Source: Paenibacillus uliginis N3/975
Lineage (GTDB): Bacteria; Bacillota; Bacilli; Paenibacillales; Paenibacillaceae
NCBI RefSeq assembly: GCF_900177425.1
Contig: NZ_LT840184.1
Location: 5,763,787-5,827,786, forward strand
Length of the DNA: 64,000 nucleotides
Direction of reading: 5' to 3'
Made by a program: the position numbers and the translations under genes. Below the pieces are notes generated by a model. That model saw only the letters and a list, made by a program, of their open reading frames with translations. It was not told where the DNA came from and ran no database searches. Positions 1 through 8,208 of the stretch are shown in pieces. The stretch's first letter is position 1; each line of letters begins with the position of its first letter.

Positions 1-222
1 CGATGCATATAAGTATACGGCTGAGCCCTCTTCTTCTCCATACCACATTGGACACGCATTGTCTTTTACAATATATTGCGGCAAGGAACGGTATACTTCT
101 CCGAGATGTTGCCAGGTCACATCTTTAAAGTCATGAAATTCTAAGCAATATACACGATCTATCGAGACGTTTCCATTCTCATCTGGCGTAATTTCACGAT
201 TGTCATAAAAACATATATTCAC
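1..222 (-). CDS. Hypothetical protein, N-terminal part, runs off the window
   Basis: An open minus-strand frame of 74 codons starts at a GTG (222-220) and continues past the window edge. The product begins VNICFYDNREITPDENGN and continues with an acidic and aromatic-rich sequence. A GAGGTG ribosome site lies 6 bases upstream (229-234). The overlapping ATG at 224-222 is followed directly by a stop, so the GTG decides the start. It lies 29 bp downstream of the broken phosphotransferase gene on the same strand. I do not recognise the family. Confidence 0.55.
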   Translation of the reverse strand, partial: MNICFYDNREITPDENGNVSIDRVYCLEFHDFKDVTWQHLGEVYRSLPQYIVKDNACPMWYGEEEGSAVYLYAS

Positions 223-251
223 ATCAAACACCTCAGCTATACCCTATTTTC

Positions 252-1294
252 TTACGTATTCCTATCCATAACAGATGGAATCCCCGGCATGACGGGTTCA
301 ATCCCTTCAAACAAAAATGAAATGTCATTCAAATATTGTCTAATGTACGCCTGGGCGTAAGGTTGTTCATGAATCAGACTGGACGTCTCCCTCGGATCTG
401 AGGAATGGTGGCAGTAGTTCTCAATCATAACCATGACAAAGAAACATTCCAGATGCCGGACATAGCCTCTTTCAAGTCTCCTTATACTCTCATAGCCTTG
501 GATATACTTCCTTCGAAGCTTCGGATTAAGCTCTAATAACGCACCTGCTATATCGTACAAAAAATATCCATATCCACACATTCCAAAATCAATCGGTGCA
601 GGCAGTTCTTCGCTGAACACGATATTCCCCGAGTGCAAATCACCGTGAATGAGGCCGTAGTTATCATCGTTTGAACTCATGGCAGAGAGATCCGATCGTA
701 TCTTCTCAGCCGCCACTTGATATAAACCCCATCCTTCACTTGATAAAAAACAAGAATAATACCGTTCCAGCCTCGCCATCTTTGTCCTGAAACTGTCAAT
801 ATCCCATGCAGGCCGAACAAAATCGGCCGGAGGATTGAAATCCATCGTAGCTTGATGAAGCTTCCCCATCAACAGCCCCATTTGAAAAGCGTGATCATCC
901 GTTATCTCCTTCAGATGCTCTCCCTCAACCCAGTGCATTATCGTGACATAGGGACGATGGTATCCCTCATCGGTGTCCACTTCCAACACATAAGAGCCAT
1001 CACGGCTGGCCACTCCAACAGGCACACTCAGATCCTCCAACTTGTTCAATTCTTGAAGAAATACAAGCTCGGAACGAATTTCCTCTTGCTCATCCGATCC
1101 GAATGAATCCGCAGCAAATAGACTTGCGTGGGACTTGCCTCTATTTTATACGTAATCGTGTCCGATAGGCCAATAAATTGAATCTTTTCCCATGCCACGT
1201 CATACTGCTGAAGTGCCGTTAAAGCGATTTTCCCCGCCCGAATTAACAAATCTCTTCGGTGATCATCCGTATCATATTGAAAAAATGGTTTCAT
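252..1294 (-). pseudogene. Aminoglycoside phosphotransferase-family kinase, frameshifted
   Basis: This is one gene split between two frames. The N-terminal part (1294-1046) starts at ATG 1294 behind AAGGAGGAG and carries the N-lobe (ITYKIEASPTQVYLLRIHS). The C-terminal part (to 252) carries the APH/choline-kinase signature HGDLHSGN followed by IDFG, the catalytic loop and the magnesium-binding Asp. Around 1081-1092 the reading shifts: the first frame runs into KRKFVPSL and a stop, while the other frame reads EEIRSELVFLQELNKL straight into the second part. This fits loss of one base. Intact, it would be about 347 residues, normal for the family. Family members phosphorylate small hydroxyl-bearing compounds with ATP; the substrate here is unknown. 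A sequencing error is the alternative to true inactivation. Confidence 0.8.
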
Positions 1295-1386
1295 CTGTTC
1301 TCCTCCTTAGGTAGTTTACCTGCTACCATTGTGAGGTCATTGTATTCCGAAAAATATATAGCAAACGGTTTAAAAAATGTTTTACA

Positions 1387-1420
1387 CAAAAAAGCCACGT
1401 CAGAATAATTCCAACGTGAC
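1387..1420 (-). terminator. Terminator of the CD3324-family gene
   Basis: The minus strand reads GTCACGT, an 11-13 base loop, then ACGTGGC and a run of seven T. The stem includes one G-U pair. It begins 11 bp after the stop codon at 1431. Confidence 0.7.
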
Positions 1421-1430
1421 CTCTGAACAC

Positions 1431-1700
1431 TTATTTTTTGGAATAAATGATTTTCTTAATGCTGTCGATGGACAGGCAAAATTGATCCGACAATTGATTC
1501 ATCGTAACACCGTAAGAATATTGCTGGCGGATCTTATCGTTCCTATGGTTCAGGTATGTTCTGCTTCCTGTATTTTCGCCCCACTTCTTGCGTAATCCTT
1601 TCGGCTTAGGGACGTATACGATACCGCCGCCATGGACATATTTCTGAATTTCCTTCAGCAACTCTGCCGGAAATATTTCATCTGCATTGATATACTTCAT
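1431..1700 (-). CDS. CD3324 family protein (Mor-like DNA-binding regulator)
   Basis: An 89-residue protein that begins MKYINADEIFPAELLKEIQ, has a glycine-rich turn (YVHGGGIVYVPKP), then a basic stretch and a C-terminal helix-turn-helix (YSYGVTMNQLSDQFCLSID). Length and pattern match the CD3324 family, which resembles the C-terminal domain of Mor/C phage activators. It is probably a small DNA-binding protein; its target is unknown. It stands alone, with its own terminator, and faces away from the sigma-factor operon. Confidence 0.75.
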   Translation of the reverse strand: MKYINADEIFPAELLKEIQKYVHGGGIVYVPKPKGLRKKWGENTGSRTYLNHRNDKIRQQYSYGVTMNQLSDQFCLSIDSIKKIIYSKK

Positions 1701-1923
1701 TCTAGACTCTGCTCCTTAAGAAAATAGTTGATTTTCAAGGCAGCAAAGTTTGCAAAATAAATCAAAATCACCCTATGTGAATTCAGCGGTCATTTTTAAT
1801 CAGCTCCATACAAACAACCGCCGTTGTTTATATTGCAAACCTGCATGGAGCAAACCTTAAACCTTCCCATAACGATCCTCCTTTTGTGGAATTATCTCTC
1901 AATTATATAATACAGACAGGGTT

Positions 1924-1953
1924 TGTAACCTTCTGGAAGATCCGGCCATCTAA
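1924..1953 (+). promoter_or_regulatory. Candidate ECF-type promoter of the sigma factor operon
   Basis: TGTAACC (1924-1930) and CATCTAA (1947-1953) are separated by 16 bp. This resembles ECF promoters with a TGTAAC-type -35 and a CGTCTAA-type -10, so the sigma factor may drive its own operon. A TTAATGA/TCATTAA dyad follows at about 1955-1975. The rest of the 313-bp gap before the gene shows no other gene. Confidence 0.45.
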
Positions 1954-2013
1954 TTAATGAATTTAATCATTAAATATATCGATCATTAACCCTTTGAAGG
2001 GAGGTTTTTACTT

Positions 2014-2547
2014 TTGGAATTTGAGCAGGAATTAGAGGTTGAGCGCGCTCAGAAAGGAAGTCATGAGGCGTTTATCCATCTCACAAAGCCACTAGAGTTA
2101 CAGATGTACAACATAGCGAAGGCGATTGTCAGACAGGATGAGGATTGTGCCGATGCAATGCAAGAAGCCATATTGAAAGCCTACAAATCGATTGCTAATT
2201 TAAGAAATCCGTCTTTTTTCAAAACATGGCTGTTCCGCATCCTCATTAACGAATGCAATACGATTCTCCGCAAACGCAGTAATGTGGTATCCCTGTTCGG
2301 CCATGAGGACGCACAAAGCTCTACACCGAACACAGATTTGAACATAGACCTACGCGAAGCCGTGTACAGATTGGAAGAAGTGTCTCGAACAATCGTTATT
2401 TTACACTATTTTCGTGATTTACCTTTACGTCAGATTGCAGAAATGCTCGATTTGAATGAAAGCACTGTTAAAACACGTCTCCATAGAGCCCGGACAACGT
2501 TGTCACAGTGGCTGGCTAATCACAGGGAAAGGAAGATTAACGTATGA
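2014..2547 (+). CDS. ECF-type RNA polymerase sigma factor
   Basis: A 177-residue sigma-70 family protein with only regions 2 and 4. Region 2 covers roughly residues 20-90 (DCADAMQEAILKAYKSI, FKTWLFRILINEC). Region 4 covers roughly 120-170, with the helix-turn-helix DLPLRQIAEMLDLNESTVK. The start is a TTG at 2014 placed behind AAGGGAGG, which is the only good ribosome site. It redirects RNA polymerase to a small regulon. The DUF4179 gene overlaps its stop by 4 bp, the usual arrangement of an ECF factor with its membrane-anchored controlling partner. A fitting promoter lies upstream, so autoregulation is likely. Confidence 0.9.
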   Translation: MEFEQELEVERAQKGSHEAFIHLTKPLELQMYNIAKAIVRQDEDCADAMQEAILKAYKSIANLRNPSFFKTWLFRILINECNTILRKRSNVVSLFGHEDAQSSTPNTDLNIDLREAVYRLEEVSRTIVILHYFRDLPLRQIAEMLDLNESTVKTRLHRARTTLSQWLANHRERKINV

Positions 2548-3632
2548 ACAATGACCTTACTCACGAGCTTGAGCAGTTAAAACAAGAAGTGCAGGAATTG
2601 CCTAAAATGATCCGGTCACGTCTCGACAGTACTTATCAAAGCTTGGAAGAAGGTTCGCACCTTAATCAGAAAAAACAATCCGTACGAAAAAAACGGCGTT
2701 TCGCTGGCATCCTGGCCGCAACTGCCGCATCAACATTGCTTATTATCGGATCGGGTTTCATCTCCCCTGTGATGGCCGAAACGCTTAAAAATATACCGGT
2801 TGTTGGTAGTCTTTTCATAAAGGCAGGGGATGAAGGCCTTAAAAAAGCAAGCAAGCAGGGACTAACAACGCATGCAAATCAGAGTGTAACTCATGAAGGA
2901 ACTACACTAAGCATTTCAGAGCTGCTGTACGACGGAAGCCGCATTTCCATGGTCCTGACGCGAGAAACTAGTGATGGTAAGAATGAAACGTTTAGAGATT
3001 GGTGGGACCATATCGATGATAAAAATCAAGCGAGTTATATACGATTCTTTGTAGATGACAAAGAATTAAATGTTGGCTATACAATGTCTTACACAGGCGA
3101 GGATGCAAAGAATTCTACCATCATAACCTTGTCTCCAGACAGCTTGCCTGATGAATTCAAATGGAATGTCGTGATCTGGGATATAAAAACCGAGCAGCAG
3201 TTCAAACTCATCATTCCGGTTAAAAAGAATACAACGAATAATGTGATTCTGAAGCCGGAAGAACTAAAATCACATGACAATATTAATATGACGATCAAGA
3301 AGCTCGAGATAACCCCGGCTACGATGCGGTTGGAACTAACGATTACAGGTAAACCAGGACAGGACATCAAAGAAATTGAAGAAGCGATTCCTAGTCAATA
3401 TAAAATAATGGGTTCCATTGATATTAATTATGATGTAATGAATGATAAAGGCGAACTTGCCGGATCCATCGGTGGAAATGGATACGGATCCGATGGTATT
3501 TATGAATACACCTTCATGTTTGAGCCATTCCGGGCTCTACCGCAATCGATCACCATTAAACCGTACGTTCAAAAGGGTGAGCAGAAAGAATATATACCAG
3601 AACTTGAATTCCAGTTGTCTGTTCCAAAATAA
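2544..3632 (+). CDS. DUF4179 domain membrane protein, probable anti-sigma partner
   Basis: A 362-residue protein with a cytoplasmic N-terminus of about 55 residues, one membrane segment (about residues 53-72, ILAATAASTLLIIGSGF), and a DUF4179 region just after it (AETLKNIPVVGSLF), followed by an extracellular region rich in beta strands. DUF4179 proteins are regularly encoded directly after ECF sigma factors. The inferred role is to hold the sigma factor and release it on an envelope signal. The start overlaps the sigma gene stop (ATGA), implying coupled translation. The ligand is unknown. Confidence 0.8.
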   Translation: MNNDLTHELEQLKQEVQELPKMIRSRLDSTYQSLEEGSHLNQKKQSVRKKRRFAGILAATAASTLLIIGSGFISPVMAETLKNIPVVGSLFIKAGDEGLKKASKQGLTTHANQSVTHEGTTLSISELLYDGSRISMVLTRETSDGKNETFRDWWDHIDDKNQASYIRFFVDDKELNVGYTMSYTGEDAKNSTIITLSPDSLPDEFKWNVVIWDIKTEQQFKLIIPVKKNTTNNVILKPEELKSHDNINMTIKKLEITPATMRLELTITGKPGQDIKEIEEAIPSQYKIMGSIDINYDVMNDKGELAGSIGGNGYGSDGIYEYTFMFEPFRALPQSITIKPYVQKGEQKEYIPELEFQLSVPK

Positions 3633-3640
3633 ATAAAACA

Positions 3641-3673
3641 AGCAGCCTGTCACTTTGAATATGACAGGCTGCT
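3641..3673. terminator. Bidirectional terminator between convergent genes
   Basis: A perfect 12-bp stem AGCAGCCTGTCA/TGACAGGCTGCT with a 9-base loop. T-rich tracts lie on both outer sides, serving the DUF4179 gene (plus) and the BlaR1-like gene (minus). Confidence 0.8.
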
Positions 3674-3705
3674 TTGCGTTTAATCGATTCGGTTATTCAA
3701 AAATA

Positions 3706-5613
3706 TTATTCCTTTACCGCTGCTTTCAGAATTTCAATTTTTTGTTCCTTAGGCATATCTGTGGTGGTTGAAATACTGTATTCGAATTTGTCGGTGTGCC
3801 AAAAAACATATTTTGGATAGATATGCGCCGGGAAGTCATCTTCAAAGAAACCTTTCTTCTTGCTTCCCTCTGAATCCAATGTATATTTAGAAATGGCTAA
3901 TATGTCTTTTCCGTTCGTATACTCAAGACGGATGGTTGCCGCCTCTTTCCAATCTATCTTTTTCACGTAGATCGGTTTTCCGCTCTTTTTACCTTCGGCT
4001 CTTACTTCATCAATGAACTTTCCTTCTGTTGGACCTTCAATTCTCGCTTTGGAGAATTTATATCCCTCTGGGAGATTTGAAGGGTGCTCCAAGATGGAGC
4101 CCTCCAAAGTAGAAGCTTTTTTCAAGTAGTCCTCGTATGAGGTGTAATGATCTATCCCTCCCCAATAGCTTAGATCAAGTCCGCTGTTCAAGTCTTTATA
4201 TTTATGATACAAGACATACATATCACCCGACTCTTGGGTTAGCTCCTTAACTCGATTGATCTCACTTTCGATAAGCTTTTTTTCCTCTGCAGGTATAGCT
4301 TTGGCTGCTTCCGCTGCTTTTTTAACAGCTTTTTCGTGTTCTTTCTTGTAGCTCTCAAGATTCTCCGAAGAAGCCATGATTTCCTTAGGAAGGCTATAAT
4401 TCAGCTGATTATTCACAGCGGATTTTGAATCCTGTTCCAATTGAACGGAAGCCGCTTGTGGATCGCTCTTTGCATCGCTTTCCTTAGCATTAACCAGCGT
4501 CACGCTGCCAAGCGCCAGAATCATCGTCATCCCCAAAATGGACAGGCGATAAGATTTTTTGTTAAAGTGTTTGATCATTGTAAGTCTCCTTTTCATTTGT
4601 TTATGCGTGGCGGACAGGCCGGCAAGCCCCGGCTGATGATGGTTTCCTGAAAAATATTCCAGCACATGGATGATCGTTTGCCCGTATGCATTGTTTTGCT
4701 CCGAGCTCATCCGATCCAGCATGCATGCATCGCAGGCCATCTCTTGATCCTGCCTTGCTTTATGTACGGCAAGCCATAATAATGGATTAAACCAATGAAG
4801 GATCAGAATAATGTGCATGATCCAATTCACCGCCACATCCCAGCGCCGTATATGGGCGAACTCATGTGCCAAAATATATTGAATTTGTTCCTTTTTCAAC
4901 GTGACAAGCAAATTAGGGGAAATAACAACCGCAGGTTTATAAAAACCGACCACGGCAGGTCCGGGAATGCTCTCCGACGCCACAAACCGCACTTTACGCT
5001 TCACGCCCAATAGCTGCTTCGTCTCATGAAACAATGCCGATAAAAGAGGCGTTTCAATAGAGCGGCCTGCGCGCAGGGCTTGTTTCAATCGAAGGTGGTC
5101 GTATACCGTTTTCGCTGCAAGAAGCAGCACACCCGCAAGCCAAACCGACATCAGTATACTGGTGAAGCCTATTTGCTTGAACCCGCTCCACCAGAAGTAC
5201 GTTTTCTGCGTGTTTCCTGATTCACGAGGCGGAATTGGCGCTTCCCCCGTTTCCCTTATAAGGCTGTTTCTCTCTACTATGAAAGATTGCTCTACATGAG
5301 CTGCGCTCTCGGCCCCTGATCCTTTCCACAAATTATGCCAGAACGACGAACCTTGAGTTTGCTGATGAATACTGGGTACTATGCCCTCAAGAGAAAAAAC
5401 ATTATACAGGCTAAGCGAAGATTCCGGTGCCCAAGGAAGCAGCAAGCGGATTACTACAGGAACCCAAAGCAAATACTTCCATCTGGCTTCGAGCTTGTTT
5501 TTCATTAAAAATTGCAGGATGAGGACAAGGACAATCAGGATACCGGCCATGAATGATCCACGGATTATCCATTCAAAAAAAGATAATAAACTTGCATGCA
5601 ATGAAGGACTCAT
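3706..5613 (-). CDS. BlaR1/MecR1-type M56 metallopeptidase sensor with a non-beta-lactamase sensor domain
   Basis: A 635-residue membrane protein. The N-terminal half has several hydrophobic segments (about residues 14-37, 45-62, 155-175 and 265-285) and a zinc gluzincin site, HEFAH at residues 250-254, with the likely third ligand in QEMACDACML. A last membrane segment (LSILGMTMILALGSV) precedes the extracellular region. In BlaR1/MecR1 this region is a penicillin-binding sensor. Here it is a different domain of roughly 210 residues, nearly identical to the separate secreted protein at 6209-6946. By family, signal binding should activate the peptidase and lead to BlaI cleavage. The start overlaps the blaI stop by 4 bp. 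The ligand is unknown and need not be a beta-lactam. Confidence 0.85.
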   Translation of the reverse strand: MSPSLHASLLSFFEWIIRGSFMAGILIVLVLILQFLMKNKLEARWKYLLWVPVVIRLLLPWAPESSLSLYNVFSLEGIVPSIHQQTQGSSFWHNLWKGSGAESAAHVEQSFIVERNSLIRETGEAPIPPRESGNTQKTYFWWSGFKQIGFTSILMSVWLAGVLLLAAKTVYDHLRLKQALRAGRSIETPLLSALFHETKQLLGVKRKVRFVASESIPGPAVVGFYKPAVVISPNLLVTLKKEQIQYILAHEFAHIRRWDVAVNWIMHIILILHWFNPLLWLAVHKARQDQEMACDACMLDRMSSEQNNAYGQTIIHVLEYFSGNHHQPGLAGLSATHKQMKRRLTMIKHFNKKSYRLSILGMTMILALGSVTLVNAKESDAKSDPQAASVQLEQDSKSAVNNQLNYSLPKEIMASSENLESYKKEHEKAVKKAAEAAKAIPAEEKKLIESEINRVKELTQESGDMYVLYHKYKDLNSGLDLSYWGGIDHYTSYEDYLKKASTLEGSILEHPSNLPEGYKFSKARIEGPTEGKFIDEVRAEGKKSGKPIYVKKIDWKEAATIRLEYTNGKDILAISKYTLDSEGSKKKGFFEDDFPAHIYPKYVFWHTDKFEYSISTTTDMPKEQKIEILKAAVKE

Positions 5614-6023
5614 CTCGTATCTCTCTTTTCCGGTTCACCGTAGCTGCCGTTTTCGTCAAATAGAGCCTTCAGATCTTCGATTTCCTGCGCATTCAGCTTT
5701 TTATCCTCTAAGAAATTGGCCAGCATCGGCTTTAATGCCCCGCCATACAGCTTTTTCATAAAGGATTTGGTTTCGGATCGTAGGTATTCCTGCTCGCTGA
5801 TGAGAGGATAAAACAGTTGGGTACGCTTCGAGTTCGTTTCCAGCTTCGCCCCCGCCGCTTCCTTCTGCACCAATCGGCTGAGGAGCGTCCGGGTCGTATT
5901 CGGGCTCCAACCCATTTGATCCGTCATTTGCTTTACGACCTCACTAGATGGGCAATCCGGATTTGTCCATAAGACGCGCATGATTTCCAGTTCTGCATCC
6001 GTAATCGATGGTATTTGATTCAT
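5610..6023 (-). CDS. BlaI/MecI/CopY family transcriptional repressor
   Basis: A 137-residue protein starting MNQIPSITDAELEIMRVLW, with the winged-helix pattern of BlaI (MGWSPNTTRTLLSRLVQK) and a C-terminal dimerisation helix region. The ATG at 6023 follows GGAGG at 6032-6036. The open frame extends further upstream but without ribosome site or homology. It is co-translated with the membrane peptidase partner. Two TACANNTGTA-type dyads lie in its own promoter region and two more before the 6209-6946 gene, so it should repress both units. Confidence 0.9.
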   Translation of the reverse strand: MNQIPSITDAELEIMRVLWTNPDCPSSEVVKQMTDQMGWSPNTTRTLLSRLVQKEAAGAKLETNSKRTQLFYPLISEQEYLRSETKSFMKKLYGGALKPMLANFLEDKKLNAQEIEDLKALFDENGSYGEPEKRDTR

Positions 6024-6053
6024 GCATGAAACCTCCAAAGTCAATTCACTTAG

Positions 6054-6090
6054 ACTACATATGTAGTTACAATATATGCTACATTTGTAG
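6054..6090. promoter_or_regulatory. Paired BlaI operators of the blaI-blaR1 operon
   Basis: ACTACATATGTAGT (6054-6067) and CTACATTTGTAG (6079-6090) both fit the BlaI/MecI core TACANNTGTA. Their centres are 24 bp apart. They lie 31-67 bp upstream of the blaI start. Confidence 0.75.
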
Positions 6091-6208
6091 TTTGGTAATG
6101 TCAACATGTTTTGGTAGAGAAAAATATCTCGTTTTGTTACATGCAAAAATGTTTCACACCGCCTGTTGGAACGATGATCTACAAAAGAACCCTATTTGGC
6201 TCAAAATA

Positions 6209-6946
6209 TTATTTTTTTACCGCTGCTTTCAGAATTTCAATTTTTTGTTCCTTAGGCATATCTGTGGTGGTTGAAATACTGTATTCGAATTTGTCGGTGT
6301 GCCAAAAAACATATTTTGGATAGATATGCGCCGGGAAATCACCTTCAAAGAAACCTTTCTTCTTGCTTCCCTCTGAATCCAATGTATATTTAGAAATGGC
6401 CAGCGTGTCTTTCCCGTTCGTATACTCAAGACGGATGGTTGCCGCCTCTTTCCAATCTATCTTTTTTACGTAGATGGGTTTTCCACTTTTTTTACCTTCG
6501 GCTCTCACTTCATCAATGAACTTTCCTTTTGTTGGACCTTCAATTCTCGCTTTGGAAAACTTATATCCCTTTGGCAGGTTGGGAGGCTGTGCCAAGATGG
6601 AGCCTTCCAAGGTAGAAGCTTTCTTCAAATAATCCTCGTATGTGGTGTAATGTTCGATCCCTCCCCAAAAGCTTATATCGAATCCGTTATTCAATTCCTT
6701 GTATTTATGATACAAGACAAACACATCATCCGATTTTTCAGCCTGCTCTTTAACCCTATTCATCTCATTTTCGATAAACTTTTTGTCCTCTGCAGGTATA
6801 GCTTTGGTTGATTTGGCTGCTTTTTTCACAGCGGTTTTTGGGGCCGCCGTCTGGGAGGATGCCGCCTCCGCCGCGAGGTTTACGGAAGAACCCAGTAATA
6901 AAATGCTGCTTAGTGTTGCGATTGCTACTTTTGTTGCTGCTTTCAT
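6209..6946 (-). CDS. Secreted protein equal to the BlaR1 sensor domain
   Basis: A 245-residue protein with an N-terminal signal peptide (MKAATKVAIATLSSILLLG, cleavage likely near AAEAASS) and no other membrane segment. From about residue 45 it aligns end to end with the extracellular domain of the BlaR1-like protein at 3706-5613. Over the last 105 residues I count three differences, and the DNA is also nearly identical. This indicates recent duplication or gene conversion. I do not recognise the domain outside this locus. Its promoter carries two BlaI-type operators, so it is probably induced through the neighbouring BlaI/BlaR1 pair. It may bind the same ligand and act as effector, decoy or buffer; this is inference. 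Confidence 0.75.
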   Translation of the reverse strand: MKAATKVAIATLSSILLLGSSVNLAAEAASSQTAAPKTAVKKAAKSTKAIPAEDKKFIENEMNRVKEQAEKSDDVFVLYHKYKELNNGFDISFWGGIEHYTTYEDYLKKASTLEGSILAQPPNLPKGYKFSKARIEGPTKGKFIDEVRAEGKKSGKPIYVKKIDWKEAATIRLEYTNGKDTLAISKYTLDSEGSKKKGFFEGDFPAHIYPKYVFWHTDKFEYSISTTTDMPKEQKIEILKAAVKK

Positions 6947-6984
6947 TCTGTAATACTCCTCTCCTATGAGTTATAATTTGATAA

Positions 6985-7024
6985 AACTACAGCTGTAGTT
7001 ACTAGTTAATACTACAATTGTAGT
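6985..7024. promoter_or_regulatory. Paired BlaI operators of the secreted-protein gene
   Basis: AACTACAGCTGTAGTT (6985-7000) and ACTACAATTGTAGT (7011-7024) both contain TACANNTGTA. Their centres are 25 bp apart, matching the arrangement before blaI. They lie 39-78 bp upstream of the start codon. Confidence 0.75.
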
Positions 7025-7196
7025 TCGATAATGTCAACATGGTTTGTGAAGAAAAAAATTTTCGCTTTTGTTACATGCAAAAATGACCCGCATGATGAAT
7101 TTATGCAGATGTTCAAAAAGGGGTATACGGACGATAAGGTTTCCGTTAGCGGTAGTACAAGGCATCGACATCCGAATATGGTGTTTGAGGTCGCTC

Positions 7197-7223
7197 AAAA
7201 GCCTAGCTTTCAGCTAGGCTTTT
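7197..7223 (-). terminator. Terminator enclosing the stop codon of the XRE-methyltransferase gene
   Basis: AAAAGCCTAGCT/AGCTAGGCTTTT is a perfect 12-bp stem with a 3-base loop. The stop codon of the minus-strand gene (7210-7212) falls in the loop and apex. Confidence 0.75.
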
Positions 7224-8034
7224 TGCGGGCAATCATTTTTGTCATCGCATGCTGGTGCGGAATACCGGATGAATTGCAGTCGAATATTACTTCGGAGCTG
7301 TCTTGGATCAACCAGTCATGATAATGCGTAAGCAATTCTCCGGAAATCCACTTATACGCATTCGGTTCATTTTCAGGTGGTGGAGCTATAAACGGTTTAT
7401 TCACAAAAACATTAAATACATGGATACCGTTCGGATTCGTAAATTGCTTGTAATTGCTGAAAATCTCATCCCTGTAATCTGGCTTGATGTAGTGCAAAAC
7501 ACCGCTAGAATAGATAATGTCGAAGCTGCAATCTAATCGGTGATCCAAAATATCAGCTTTAAAAACATGAATAGGTACACCGATCTTATCTGCAAGTCGC
7601 TTCGCCTTCTCAATACCGGCATCAGAGACGTCAAATGCAGTTACATCATATCCATTCCTGGCAAAAAACACGGCATCCTTCCCCTCACCGCAGCCAATGT
7701 CCAGCAGTTTCAGATGTCTTGTTGGCGGCATCAGTTCAAGCACCTGGTAGCATGTTCGTGACGGCTCAAGTCCCCAATAGTATTCAGGTGTCTTATATTC
7801 TTGCTCATAAATAGTGATTGGTTTATCACTCGAAACATATCCTAAAAGCTTGTCGACGCTCACCCCCAACACCTGAGATAATGCCGGCAAAATGGATATG
7901 TCGGGCATCGTTTGAGCCGTTTCCCACTTGGACACCGCCTGATAGGTGATCCCGAGAATCTGTGCAAGCCCCTCCTGTGTTAATCCTTTTTCTTTACGAT
8001 AAATGTTAATGTTTTTAGCCAGTTTTTCTTTCAT
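7210..8034 (-). CDS. XRE-type regulator fused to a SAM-dependent methyltransferase
   Basis: A 274-residue fusion. Residues 1-65 form an XRE/Cro helix-turn-helix (KGLTQEGLAQILGITYQAVSKWE). Residues about 95-210 form a class I methyltransferase with motif I LLDIGCGEGKDAVFFARNG, an acidic motif II (VTAFDVS) and a motif IV-like SFDIIYSSGVLHYI. The combination suggests a protein that binds DNA and methylates a small molecule or itself in response to a signal; neither DNA target nor substrate is known. It stands alone. Its stop codon lies inside the hairpin terminator. Confidence 0.85.
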   Translation of the reverse strand: MKEKLAKNINIYRKEKGLTQEGLAQILGITYQAVSKWETAQTMPDISILPALSQVLGVSVDKLLGYVSSDKPITIYEQEYKTPEYYWGLEPSRTCYQVLELMPPTRHLKLLDIGCGEGKDAVFFARNGYDVTAFDVSDAGIEKAKRLADKIGVPIHVFKADILDHRLDCSFDIIYSSGVLHYIKPDYRDEIFSNYKQFTNPNGIHVFNVFVNKPFIAPPPENEPNAYKWISGELLTHYHDWLIQDSSEVIFDCNSSGIPHQHAMTKMIARKKPS

Positions 8035-8140
8035 TCGTTATCACTCCCTATAGCTCAAGTTTATTAATGATATAAGGCGTGCACAATAACTTCACAATTG
8101 ATTTTGGCTGGGATTCAACCCAGAGTTGAATTCAGAGCAT

Positions 8141-8184
8141 AAAAAAAGAGTAGTACAAAGCGTTATCCATACTTTGTACTACTC
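8141..8184 (-). terminator. Terminator of the DoxX gene
   Basis: A 13-bp stem GAGTAGTACAAAG/CTTTGTACTACTC with an 11-base loop. On the minus strand it is followed by seven T. It lies 25 bp after the DoxX stop codon. Confidence 0.85.
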
Positions 8185-8208
8185 CATTTATCAAATTTTT
8201 AGTTAGTC

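Noticed and set aside
5701..5910. 69-codon frame inside blaI on the same strand
   Set aside because: Out-of-frame shadow of the repressor gene.
3706..6946. Possibility that the two near-identical segments are an assembly duplication
   Set aside because: The two copies have different 5' parts (membrane peptidase versus signal peptide), different promoters and scattered substitutions, so a real paralogous pair is more likely.
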